Assembly: GCA_025352585.1 (NCBI GenBank)
Contig: JANXTD010000270.1
Coordinates: forward strand, 1-9,663
Direction: 5' to 3'
Origin: Fimbriiglobus sp.
GTDB lineage: Bacteria > Planctomycetota > Planctomycetia > Gemmatales > Gemmataceae
Length of the DNA stretch: 9,663 nucleotides
Shown here: positions 1-5,779 of the stretch, one piece after another
Layout of the letters: every line of letters starts with the position of its first letter
Position numbering within the stretch: the stretch's first letter is position 1
Made by a program: the position numbers and the translations under genes
Notes under the pieces: model-generated
Told to the model about the DNA's origin: nothing
What the model saw: the letters and a program-made list of their open reading frames with translations, nothing else
Database searches by the model: none

Positions 1-1
1 C

Positions 2-1129
2 GGCCCGGCCCCCGCCCGGCCGCACGACCTCGTGGCCTGGATCAAGGAGGGGCGCGGCGGGGTCTTCGAGGGGGCCGCCGACACGGCCGACGGGGCGATC
101 CCGACACTCTTCGCCACGCTCCCGGCGCGGGCGCGGAAGGCCAACCCGTGGGTCGTCTTGACCGCCCGCGACCTGACGGCGTCGCGCGCCGTCGCCGCCA
201 ACCTGCGCCACCTGCACCGCCGGCTGACCGGCCAGCGCATGAGCCTGCTCGTGGCGCGCGAGGCCAGCCCGGCGCTGGAGACGATCCGCACCCAGGCGGG
301 CCTGCTGGCGCAGGCGGCCAAGCAGGCCGGGCAGCGCGACCGCTTCATGCCCAAGGTCCAACGCATCCTTGAGGAAGTCGGCCGCCAGAAACTCGTCATC
401 GACCAACTCGGCTGGCTGGGCCGCCTCAGTACCACGACCGTCGCCGAGCCGGAGTCCGAGGAGGTGCGGATGCGGTCCGTGGCCGACGACGTGGCCGCCA
501 AGTTGGCCCCGGCGTTCTCCGAGCGCGGCAACACGATCGACCTGGCGGGCGACGCCGGCTGGCTGATTGCCGACGAGGAGCGCATCGCGACCGTCGTCGC
601 CGGGCTGCTGCTGCACGCCAACCAGTCGTGCGAGAGTAGCGCGGTCGCCGTGACGCTGGGCCGCCGCTCGGCCGTCATGACCGCCGACGAGGTCGGCGAG
701 GTCGCCGTCCACTACCCCGGCCAGCCGCTAAGCCAAGCTTACCTCGAAGACGTCCGGGACCCGTTCCGCCGCCCGAACTCGGGCGTCACCGACGCGTCCG
801 GCCAGGCCGGCTTCCTCCTCGGCCTGGCCGTGGCCAACAAGGTCGTGGCGCTGATGGGCGGTACCCTGGTGATCGACGGGTCGGACGGAGTGGTCTGCCT
901 CCGGGTGGCGGTCCCGTCGCGCGGCCGGACGGACAACCGCGTCGCCGCCGGCCCGGTCGCCTTCGTGGCCGGGTCGGACGCCGAGGACGCGCTGGCCGAC
1001 TTCTCCCTGGGCGGGAAGACCAACCCCCCCGCGGACGTCGAGACCCCGCCGCCGGCGGCGGTGTTCCCGAGTGGCCCGTCCGACCTGGCGAGCGACGACC
1101 TCATCGGGTCGTTCTTCGGGCCGGGCTAA
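2..1129 (+). CDS. Sensor-histidine-kinase-like protein with degenerate catalytic motifs (5'-partial)
   Basis: The frame is open to the left edge, so the gene is probably cut at its 5' end; the first in-window start is GTG at 32 (residue 1 below). Residues ~40-60 resemble the end of a PAS domain leading into a helix. Residues ~70-135 look like a HisKA dimerisation helix pair and ~145-296 like a HATPase domain ending in a recognisable G2-like stretch (GLAVANKVVALMGGTL, 264-279). Key residues seem to be missing: the phospho-acceptor position aligns with Arg76 (AREASPALETIR), the N-box reads GLLLHA (191-196) instead of NLLxNA, and the DxGxG box reads VHYPGQ. A disordered Pro/Ala-rich tail (~297-365) ends in a short acidic/hydrophobic segment. 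It lies 49 bases upstream of the ferredoxin gene on the same strand. It may be a pseudokinase that signals or scaffolds. The family call is by eye; loss of activity is inference. Confidence 0.7.
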   Translation, partial: GPAPARPHDLVAWIKEGRGGVFEGAADTADGAIPTLFATLPARARKANPWVVLTARDLTASRAVAANLRHLHRRLTGQRMSLLVAREASPALETIRTQAGLLAQAAKQAGQRDRFMPKVQRILEEVGRQKLVIDQLGWLGRLSTTTVAEPESEEVRMRSVADDVAAKLAPAFSERGNTIDLAGDAGWLIADEERIATVVAGLLLHANQSCESSAVAVTLGRRSAVMTADEVGEVAVHYPGQPLSQAYLEDVRDPFRRPNSGVTDASGQAGFLLGLAVANKVVALMGGTLVIDGSDGVVCLRVAVPSRGRTDNRVAAGPVAFVAGSDAEDALADFSLGGKTNPPADVETPPPAAVFPSGPSDLASDDLIGSFFGPG

Positions 1130-1178
1130 CGTCCAGTCGCTTGCACATCCGCCTGATTGATTCGCCCCGGAGCCGACG

Positions 1179-1640
1179 ATGCGCATCGCGTTCTTCCCGA
1201 TCAACAAGGCCGCCGAGGTGCAGGCCGGGGCGAACCTGCTCCAGGTGCTGTTGGCCAACGAGTTCAAGGTCCGCTCGGTCTGCCGCGGCCGGGGGATCTG
1301 CGCGACGTGCAGCGTCAAGGTGCGGGGCAACCCCGGCTGCCTGTCCCCGGCGACGCCCCAGGAGTTGAAGACGCTGTCGCTGATCGTCGGGGCCGACGCC
1401 TCGACGCGGCTCGCCTGCCAGAGCCGCGTCCTCGGCGACGGCCTGACGATCGAGTTGCCCCAGGGGCTGTACGTCGAGACCCTGCAAGAACTCCTCGACC
1501 TGATCGGCGAGGAGGCCGTCAGCGACTACCTCCACCCGGTGACCGGGGCCGTGATGATCCCGAAGGCCAAACTGATTACTCGGAGCCAGCTCCAACTGTT
1601 TAAGTCGCTCACCGATGAAGTCAGCAAGATCGCCGACTGA
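1179..1640 (+). CDS. [2Fe-2S] ferredoxin with C-terminal extension
   Basis: This 153-residue protein starts at ATG 1179, preceded by GGAG at 1169-1172. An N-terminal beta-grasp fold (residues 1-93) carries the cluster ligands Cys35, Cys41, Cys44 and Cys80, i.e. CX5CX2C followed by a distal Cys in the segment RLACQSR. This spacing is that of adrenodoxin-like and CGGxGxCGxC ferredoxins, not the CX4CX2C of plant photosynthetic ferredoxin. Cys54 is an extra cysteine. A helical extension of about 60 residues follows (94-153), which is longer than a stand-alone ferredoxin needs and may bind a partner. It is a soluble one-electron carrier. Its place in an operon with phycobiliprotein-like globins, opposite a heme oxygenase, suggests that it supplies electrons to heme oxygenase or to a bilin reductase encoded elsewhere. 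The fold is confident; the partner is inference. Confidence 0.9.
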   Translation: MRIAFFPINKAAEVQAGANLLQVLLANEFKVRSVCRGRGICATCSVKVRGNPGCLSPATPQELKTLSLIVGADASTRLACQSRVLGDGLTIELPQGLYVETLQELLDLIGEEAVSDYLHPVTGAVMIPKAKLITRSQLQLFKSLTDEVSKIAD

Positions 1641-1678
1641 CGCCCGACCCACCCAGAACTCGACCCAGGACCCGACCC

Positions 1679-2482
1679 ATGAGCCGCGCCGCGATCGCCA
1701 CCGAGACCGACGACTCCCCGGACAAGCCGTCCGTGAAAACCCTCCAGATGATCTGGAAGGAGGGGGCCGACTGGAAGTCCGTCGAACTCCTCAAGCGACC
1801 CGGTGCCGGTGTGACCTTGAACGCCGCGATCCCCCACGTGAATGGCCTCCAAGCCTACGAGCACAACTACTACACGAACGAGCAGTTCTACCGCCACGAC
1901 ACCGAGCGTGGCGTGCTGAAGAACGTGTACGGCCAGCGCTGCATGCGAGTCTCCGAAGACTTCATGATCGCAATGCTTGGCGCGCTCGACGACGAGGTCG
2001 GCCAGGCGGCGTCCACCGAAATCATGTACAAGTGCGGCTACCAGTGGGGCCTCGAAGACATGAAGTCGTTCTGCCGCCGCAGCCAGGCCGAGTTCGAAGT
2101 CGAACTCGACAAGATGCGCGTCGGCTTCCTGCTGGAGGAGTGGTGGTGGCCGCTGACGATCACCGGGTGGGGCACCTGGCGCTACGACTTCCGGCAGAAG
2201 GACAAGGGCTTGCTGTACGTCGAGCTGTACGAGTCGGCGGTCGCCAAGTCGATCGGCGACATCGGGGCCGCGGTCTGCTACTTCTACGCCGGCATGTTCG
2301 CGGCCGTGTTCAGTGTCTTGAGCCGCCGCAACCTTTCGTCGGTCGAGATGCAGTGCTACTCGATGGGCGAGGACCACTGCCGCTTCGTCATTGCGGACTA
2401 CGACAAGGTCGATGCCGCGGGGTTCTGGCGCTCCCAGGGGGCGACGGCCAAAGACATCATGAAGAAATTGTCGTCGATGTAG
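1679..2482 (+). CDS. V4R-domain protein 1
   Basis: This 267-residue protein starts at ATG 1679, with AGGA at 1667-1670. The C-terminal half (about 110-240) matches the V4R (4-vinyl reductase) small-ligand-binding fold: YKCGYQWG at 117-124, a Gly-rich helix CYFYAGMFAAVFSVL (200-214), and the closing signature E-x-x-C-(x7)-C-R-F with Cys226 and Cys234. The first 105 residues form an N-terminal region rich in Tyr and His (HNYYTNEQFYRH). V4R domains occur in BchJ and in XylR/DmpR-type regulators, where they bind hydrophobic ligands or metal. Paired V4R genes next to an Fe-S protein and a phycobiliprotein-like globin are a published hallmark of BBAG clusters. A role in binding or handling bilins or porphyrins is inference; no catalytic activity can be read from the sequence. 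The next gene in the operon is 50 bases downstream. Confidence 0.88.
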   Translation: MSRAAIATETDDSPDKPSVKTLQMIWKEGADWKSVELLKRPGAGVTLNAAIPHVNGLQAYEHNYYTNEQFYRHDTERGVLKNVYGQRCMRVSEDFMIAMLGALDDEVGQAASTEIMYKCGYQWGLEDMKSFCRRSQAEFEVELDKMRVGFLLEEWWWPLTITGWGTWRYDFRQKDKGLLYVELYESAVAKSIGDIGAAVCYFYAGMFAAVFSVLSRRNLSSVEMQCYSMGEDHCRFVIADYDKVDAAGFWRSQGATAKDIMKKLSSM

Positions 2483-2493
2483 ACAACCCCCGC

Positions 2494-2509
2494 CCCGCCC
2501 GGTGGCGGG
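2494..2509 (+). terminator. Possible intercistronic hairpin after V4R gene 1
   Basis: CCCGCC (2494-2499) pairs with GGCGGG (2504-2509) across a CGGT loop, starting 11 bases after the V4R-1 stop. There is no T-run, and in DNA this GC-rich such short stems arise by chance. It could slow transcription or protect the upstream mRNA, but it could equally be meaningless. Confidence 0.25.
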
Positions 2510-2532
2510 TCGGGCCTGGACAGCGAGGGTGT

Positions 2533-2853
2533 ATGCGAGCAGACGACACGACCCCCAAGCCGGCGCGGCCGGCCCCCCGCCGGGTGGCGTGGGGCACGCT
2601 GATGACCGACGCCCCGTGGGACGGCCGGCCCCGCGCCGCCGCCCCGATCCACGCCCCGGCCACGGCCGCCGGGCGGGCGGCGGCCATCGACCCCGTTGAC
2701 CCCGGCTTCGGGCCGCCGCCGCGCAGCCGCAAGCGCGTGCCGCTCGGGGCGCTCCTGGCGAACGCCCCGTGGGCCGCCCGGCCGGCGACGGTCGCCTTGG
2801 TCGCCCCGGTCGCCCCGGCCCCTGAACTCGGCCGACTCGCCGTGACCGTGTGA
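2533..2853 (+). CDS. Small Pro/Ala-rich protein with duplicated APW motif (uncharacterised)
   Basis: This frame encodes 106 residues in the only sizeable gap inside the operon. ATG at 2533 follows GAGGG (2525-2529), a ribosome site with rather short spacing. Nearly every codon ends in G or C, as in the neighbouring genes. The protein is basic, low-complexity and probably disordered, with no signal peptide or membrane segment. It contains two copies of a 17-residue motif, at residues 17-33 (RVAWGTLMTDAPWDGRP) and 68-84 (RVPLGALLANAPWAARP). They share R-V-x-x-G-x-L-x-x-x-A-P-W-x-x-R-P, while the DNA between and around the copies differs. I do not recognise the family. The repeated motif suggests a linear docking peptide presented twice to a folded partner, perhaps one of the adjacent V4R or globin proteins. 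The gene ends 25 bases before V4R-2. Its reality as a gene is moderately supported. Confidence 0.6.
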   Translation: MRADDTTPKPARPAPRRVAWGTLMTDAPWDGRPRAAAPIHAPATAAGRAAAIDPVDPGFGPPPRSRKRVPLGALLANAPWAARPATVALVAPVAPAPELGRLAVTV

Positions 2854-2878
2854 CCCTCTGGACCCCGACAGGACACCG

Positions 2879-3556
2879 ATGACCCAAGAGACCGCCAGTT
2901 ACGTCCGACTCGTGAGCGGGTACTACTCCCGGCCGGACTACTTCGCGACCGACGTGGACAAGGGCACGATCCGCACCCCGACCGGGACGCGCGTCTGCGC
3001 CCTGACCGACGACTTCCTCCGCGGCTTCCGCACCGCCGTGCAGTTCGAGTGCGGCAAGGCGACCGACCGCGTCTACAAGCGCTGCGGCTTCCGCTGGGGC
3101 ACCTCGTTCGTCGAACGATTCGACCGGGAGATGACCGAGTTCTTCGGCGTCCCGGCCCGCGAGGTCAGCGCCGGGTTGGTCGAGCGGGCGCTGGACGAAG
3201 CGTTCCGCGCCCACGGCTACGGCAAGCTCGCCGTCGATTACGCCGAGTACGACCACGGCTTCATCCAGGTGACCCTGACCGACTCGGTCATGCCGGCGGT
3301 CGTCGGGCGGTCGGACAAGCCGTCGGACGCCCTGATGTGCGGCTTCTTCGCCGCGGTGTTCGGCTTCTACGCCAGCGCCGAACTCGACTGCGCCCAGACG
3401 CAGTGCCCGAGCCGCGGGGCGGACTCCAGCCGCTTCCTCGTCGGACTCGCGGCCCGGCTGGCCCAGGTGCCCAAGCTGGTCGCCGACAACCTGCCGCACG
3501 CGGCGATCCTGAACCGACTCAAGGCCCAGACCGCGAACGAGGTGCGCACCCCATGA
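2879..3556 (+). CDS. V4R-domain protein 2
   Basis: This 225-residue protein starts at ATG 2879 with AGGA at 2870-2873. It parallels V4R protein 1: YKRCGFRWG (66-74) matches YKCGYQWG, and GFFAAVFGFY (155-164) matches GMFAAVFSVL. The closing signature is C176-x7-S184-R-F, so the last Cys of the V4R motif is replaced by Ser. Additional cysteines sit at 40, 58, 154 and 171. It lacks most of the long N-terminal region of the first copy and has a helical tail (190-225). The two proteins probably arose by an old duplication and may form a heterodimer; V4R folds are commonly dimeric. The stop codon overlaps the start of the first globin gene (ATGA, 3553-3556), so the two are likely translationally coupled. 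Function beyond ligand binding is not visible. Confidence 0.85.
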   Translation: MTQETASYVRLVSGYYSRPDYFATDVDKGTIRTPTGTRVCALTDDFLRGFRTAVQFECGKATDRVYKRCGFRWGTSFVERFDREMTEFFGVPAREVSAGLVERALDEAFRAHGYGKLAVDYAEYDHGFIQVTLTDSVMPAVVGRSDKPSDALMCGFFAAVFGFYASAELDCAQTQCPSRGADSSRFLVGLAARLAQVPKLVADNLPHAAILNRLKAQTANEVRTP

Positions 3557-4056
3557 CCAACTGGCTCAACCGACTGATGGTGTCCTCGAACGGCCGCCCG
3601 CTGACCGCGGAGGAGGGCGAGCGACTGGCCGAGTACGCCGAGAGCCTGCCGGACCGGCTCGCCGCCGCCCGCAAGCTGGAGGAGTCGCACAAGTGGCTCG
3701 CCAAGCAGCTCGCGGACGTGGTCGCCCCGAAGGCGGCCGAGTGGGGGCTGCCCCGCGAGGCGCTCGTCAACGACTTCGTCCTGAGCCTGACCGCCGTCGC
3801 CCAAGCGATGCTGCTGGACGACGTGGAGGTGTTGGCCGACACGGTCGTGGCCCCGTTCAAGAGTCTGTCCGACGCGCTCGACATCCCGAGCGAGGAGTTG
3901 GGCGAGTTGCTCCTGGCCGCCTGGTCCGCCCTGTCCCGTCGGCTCGAGGCCCGACCGGCCGCGCTCCTGCAACCGTACTTCCGCTGGGCTGCCGCCGCGC
4001 TGGACGCCGGGATGCCCCAAAGTCTGGTCGAGACCCTGTACCCGGTCGAGGTGTAA
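3553..4056 (+). CDS. Phycobiliprotein-like globin 1 (BBAG-type)
   Basis: This 167-residue all-helical protein starts at ATG 3553, which overlaps the previous stop; GAGG lies at 3539-3542. The segment LTAEEGERLAEYAESLPDRL (17-36) and the helix VNDFVLSLTAVAQAMLLDDV (72-91) align by eye with allophycocyanin and with the next gene. Phycobiliproteins have C-x-R-D in that helix. Here Asp74 is kept (it would hydrogen-bond the bilin pyrrole nitrogens), Arg is Asn73, and the chromophore Cys position is Leu71. There is no cysteine anywhere in the protein, so a thioether-linked bilin cannot form. An N-terminal leader of about 15 residues precedes the globin-like part. It is probably a bilin-binding or partner subunit forming a heterodimer with the next gene product, as alpha/beta phycobiliproteins do. 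The family call is moderately strong; the ligand and partner are inferred. Confidence 0.78.
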   Translation: MTNWLNRLMVSSNGRPLTAEEGERLAEYAESLPDRLAAARKLEESHKWLAKQLADVVAPKAAEWGLPREALVNDFVLSLTAVAQAMLLDDVEVLADTVVAPFKSLSDALDIPSEELGELLLAAWSALSRRLEARPAALLQPYFRWAAAALDAGMPQSLVETLYPVEV

Positions 4057-4060
4057 TCCG

Positions 4061-4552
4061 ATGATGACCGTGCTGACGCTGAACACTCTGCGCGACCGCT
4101 ACCCGACCGCCGACGACCGCGACCGGCTGACCGCCTACGCGGCGGGGGTGCGCGACCGGCTCGCCGCCGTCCGGGAAATCGAGTCGGTCGAGAAAGTCGT
4201 CATCGAGGTGACGCTGGACCGCATCCGCGACCTCTACCCGAACTTCACCCGCTACCACGCCGTCGGCTGGGAGAAGGGCTACCGGGACATGCAGCTCCTG
4301 CTGCAATTCATGGCCAAGGCGATGCTCGTCGATGACGTGCGGTTGCTGGACGACCAAGTCCTGACGTGGGTGCGGACGATCTTCAAGAGCCTGAACTTCA
4401 CGCCGAAGTTCCTGCGCGACAGTTACACCATCCTCCGGGACGCCGTGCGGGTCGCGACGAAGCCGCGCACCTACGCGCTGATGGAGCCGCTGCTGACGCA
4501 CACCATCCACTACCTGAGCGACATCCCCGAGCCGGTCCGCCCCGAGGTGTGA
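4061..4552 (+). CDS. Phycobiliprotein-like globin 2 (BBAG-type)
   Basis: This 163-residue helical protein starts at ATG 4061, four bases after the previous stop; a second ATG follows directly. GAGGTG (4048-4053), inside the last codons of globin 1, serves as ribosome site and favours 4061. It is the clearer phycobiliprotein homologue: DRLTAYAAGVRDRLAAVREI (21-40) matches the allophycocyanin helix with its GERRLR segment, GYRDMQLLLQFMAKAMLVDD (73-92) matches [20 protein letters not shown], and IFKSLNFTPKFL matches MYKSLGTPIEAV. The bilin-contacting Arg75-Asp76 pair is preserved, but the chromophore Cys is Gly73 and the protein has no cysteine. Noncovalent biliverdin binding is possible. Light-harvesting is unlikely because no photosynthetic apparatus or linker is seen. 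It is the last gene of the operon and is followed by a hairpin. Confidence 0.85.
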   Translation: MMTVLTLNTLRDRYPTADDRDRLTAYAAGVRDRLAAVREIESVEKVVIEVTLDRIRDLYPNFTRYHAVGWEKGYRDMQLLLQFMAKAMLVDDVRLLDDQVLTWVRTIFKSLNFTPKFLRDSYTILRDAVRVATKPRTYALMEPLLTHTIHYLSDIPEPVRPEV

Positions 4553-4584
4553 CGGGCACGGGCCGACGGGCGTACGGGGAAGTC

Positions 4585-4617
4585 ACAACCGGCGGGGACC
4601 GTGTCCCCGCCGGTTGT
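4585..4617. terminator. Perfect 15-bp hairpin between convergent genes
   Basis: ACAACCGGCGGGGAC (4585-4599) and GTCCCCGCCGGTTGT (4603-4617) are exact reverse complements around a three-base CGT loop. The hairpin lies 32 bases after the last globin stop and 4 bases after the heme oxygenase stop on the other strand. It can serve as a bidirectional terminator. There is no marked T-run on either side, so termination may rely on the stem alone or on Rho. Confidence 0.75.
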
Positions 4618-4621
4618 CGCG

Positions 4622-5278
4622 TTACACGGCCGCGAGCGTCGCTTCGGTCGCGGCCCGGACGGGCAGGGCGGCGTAGAGTTCGACCATGCCGTCCATCGTC
4701 ACCGCCGCGGCGTGGCAGATGTCGTCGGCCTCGGCCTCGGTCACCGGCAGGTCGGCCAGCGCCTGGCGGAACTGACGCCAGTCCTGCGGGCGGGTCGCCA
4801 GGCCGTCGGCGTGATAGTCGAGGCCGGTGTCGGGCTGGCGGGGGTCGCGGCCGAGCGCCTTGCCGACGGACCGCGCCAGCACCATCGACCCCATCCGCGA
4901 GCCTTCGACCACGTACAGCGCGCCGAGCAAGGCCCACGGCTTGGCCGTCGCCCACCCGGCGACGGCCTCGGCCAGGCGGGCCGCCGGCGCGGCGGGGGCG
5001 TCGATCTGCTCCTCGCCCAGGGCGGCGAGGTCGCGCGCGATGGAGGCGACGCGGTCCATCTTGGCGGGGTCGTACAGCGCGGCGACGCCGGGGTGCCGGG
5101 GCGCGGCGGCCGCCAACGCCGCCTCCAGCGCCTCGTGCAGGTAGCCCATCTGGCGAAGGCCGGCGACGTAGTCGGCCCGCCCGACGCGGCCCCCGGCCAG
5201 CGCCTGGGCGAACGGGGTCAACTCGACCAGCGCGTGGGCCGGCGCGAGGGCCTGGCGGATGCGGTCCGGGGTCGTCAT
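4622..5278 (-). CDS. Biliverdin-producing heme oxygenase
   Basis: This 218-residue protein has the size and pattern of the bacterial HO-1/BphO family. His15 (RQALAPAHALVE) is at the place of the proximal heme ligand. PFAQALAGGRVGRADYVAGL (22-41) matches the family's second helix, and GALYVVEGSRMGSMVLARSV (119-138) matches the distal Gly-rich helix that lies over the heme. It should open heme at the alpha-meso carbon to biliverdin, CO and iron, using O2 and electrons from a ferredoxin or other reductase. There is no signal peptide, so it is cytosolic. It faces the globin/V4R/ferredoxin operon tail to tail, sharing the hairpin, and is divergent from the secretion-like operon. It supplies the expected ligand for the phycobiliprotein-like globins. 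Other heme-oxygenase-fold enzymes (such as TenA) are possible but fit the distal-helix motif less well. Confidence 0.85.
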   Translation of the reverse strand: MTTPDRIRQALAPAHALVELTPFAQALAGGRVGRADYVAGLRQMGYLHEALEAALAAAAPRHPGVAALYDPAKMDRVASIARDLAALGEEQIDAPAAPAARLAEAVAGWATAKPWALLGALYVVEGSRMGSMVLARSVGKALGRDPRQPDTGLDYHADGLATRPQDWRQFRQALADLPVTEAEADDICHAAAVTMDGMVELYAALPVRAATEATLAAV

Positions 5279-5481
5279 GGTCGGGGTACTCGCGGGGTTT
5301 CGGTTCGGGGAACGCCCGACAGCTTAGGTCACGATCCCCCGCCGCGGGGCGCGATTCCTGCCGGGTGGGACGACTCGGGGGTGCCCATTTTTGTCCTCGG
5401 CGAATCGGGACACCGCCTGGGCGATTGTCGGGTATAATCAGACTTTCGTGTGCCCCGGAATGCTGTTGCGTGGAGCCGGTC
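5279..5481. other. Divergent intergenic region
   Basis: About 200 bases separate the heme oxygenase start (- strand) from the WXG100-like gene start (+ strand), so both upstream regions lie here. The left part is GC-rich and includes an odd-centred palindrome, CCCCGC-C-GCGGGG (5337-5349), that could be an operator or chance. The right part holds a short T-rich patch (5388-5393) and the promoter-like sequence described separately. An imperfect inverted repeat (GGTGCCC at 5380-5386 with GGGACACC at 5407-5414) is also present. No clear promoter for the heme oxygenase gene could be identified. Confidence 0.5.
5433..5438 (+). promoter_or_regulatory. Consensus -10 element (TATAAT) for the WXG100/FtsK operon
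   Basis: A perfect TATAAT stands at 5433-5438, striking in DNA this GC-rich. A start near 5445 would give a leader of about 37 bases to the ATG at 5482. No good -35 (TTGACA) sits at 16-18 bases; the sequence at the ideal place is ACACCG, so an activator or a different sigma factor may be involved. Confidence 0.5.
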
Positions 5482-5754
5482 ATGGCCCAAGCCGTCGTCG
5501 ATCCCGCCGAGTTGCGCCGCTTCGCCACCAACTTGAAGCGCTTCTGCACCGAGTTGCAGGCCGGCCTGGGGGGGTTGCACAGCCAGTACCTCGCGCTGGG
5601 CGACAGTTGGCGCGACCAGGAGTACGAGCGCTTCAAGGCCGAGTTTGAGCAGGCGCTGATGGGCCACGAACGCCTCACGGAGGTGTCGGCCGAGTTCATC
5701 CCGTTCTTGATGCGCAAGGCCGAGCGCATCGAAGAGTACTTGTCGCAACGCTAA
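5482..5754 (+). CDS. WXG100-like small helical protein 1
   Basis: This 90-residue protein starts at ATG 5482, with GGAG at 5472-5475. It is predicted to be a helix-turn-helix hairpin with a central turn at DSWRDQEYERF (41-51). The WXG100/ESAT-6 family has W-x-G at this turn; here it is W43-x-D45, followed by an aromatic at +8 (Phe51). The length (about 100) and all-helical makeup fit the family. WXG100 proteins are secreted as dimers by type VII systems and are recognised by the FtsK-type ATPase, which is encoded three genes downstream here. It could be a secreted substrate or a structural component. The operon continues after 25 bases. The family assignment rests on the motif position and context, since sequence identity in this family is low. 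Confidence 0.7.
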   Translation: MAQAVVDPAELRRFATNLKRFCTELQAGLGGLHSQYLALGDSWRDQEYERFKAEFEQALMGHERLTEVSAEFIPFLMRKAERIEEYLSQR

Positions 5755-5779
5755 CGCTTCCTCCCGCGCGGGGTTTACC

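Noticed and set aside
1615..2853. A 412-residue plus-strand frame overlapping V4R-1 in another frame
   Set aside because: The part overlapping V4R-1 has no protein-like features. Only the segment after the V4R-1 stop, from ATG 2533, has coding-like makeup, and it was annotated alone.
1526..3499. A 657-residue open frame on the minus strand across both V4R genes
   Set aside because: It is antisense to two recognisable V4R proteins, has Arg/Gly/Val-rich composition and no motif; it is a composition artefact.
3553..4552. Heme-binding globins or globin-coupled sensors as an alternative for the two helical proteins
   Set aside because: No well-placed proximal His of a heme globin is evident, while the helix with (R/N)-D and the flanking segments line up with phycobiliproteins; context with heme oxygenase and V4R proteins agrees.
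4042..4552. Shared CGAGGTGT at the 3' ends of both globin genes as a possible regulatory repeat
   Set aside because: It encodes the same final Glu-Val in both paralogues, and in the first case doubles as a ribosome site; ancestry and coding explain it.
4366..5754. Long plus-strand frame running through the heme oxygenase into the WXG100-like gene, as a possible fusion
   Set aside because: The middle is Arg/Pro/Gly junk antisense to the heme oxygenase; only the last 90 residues, from ATG 5482 with a good ribosome site, are gene-like.
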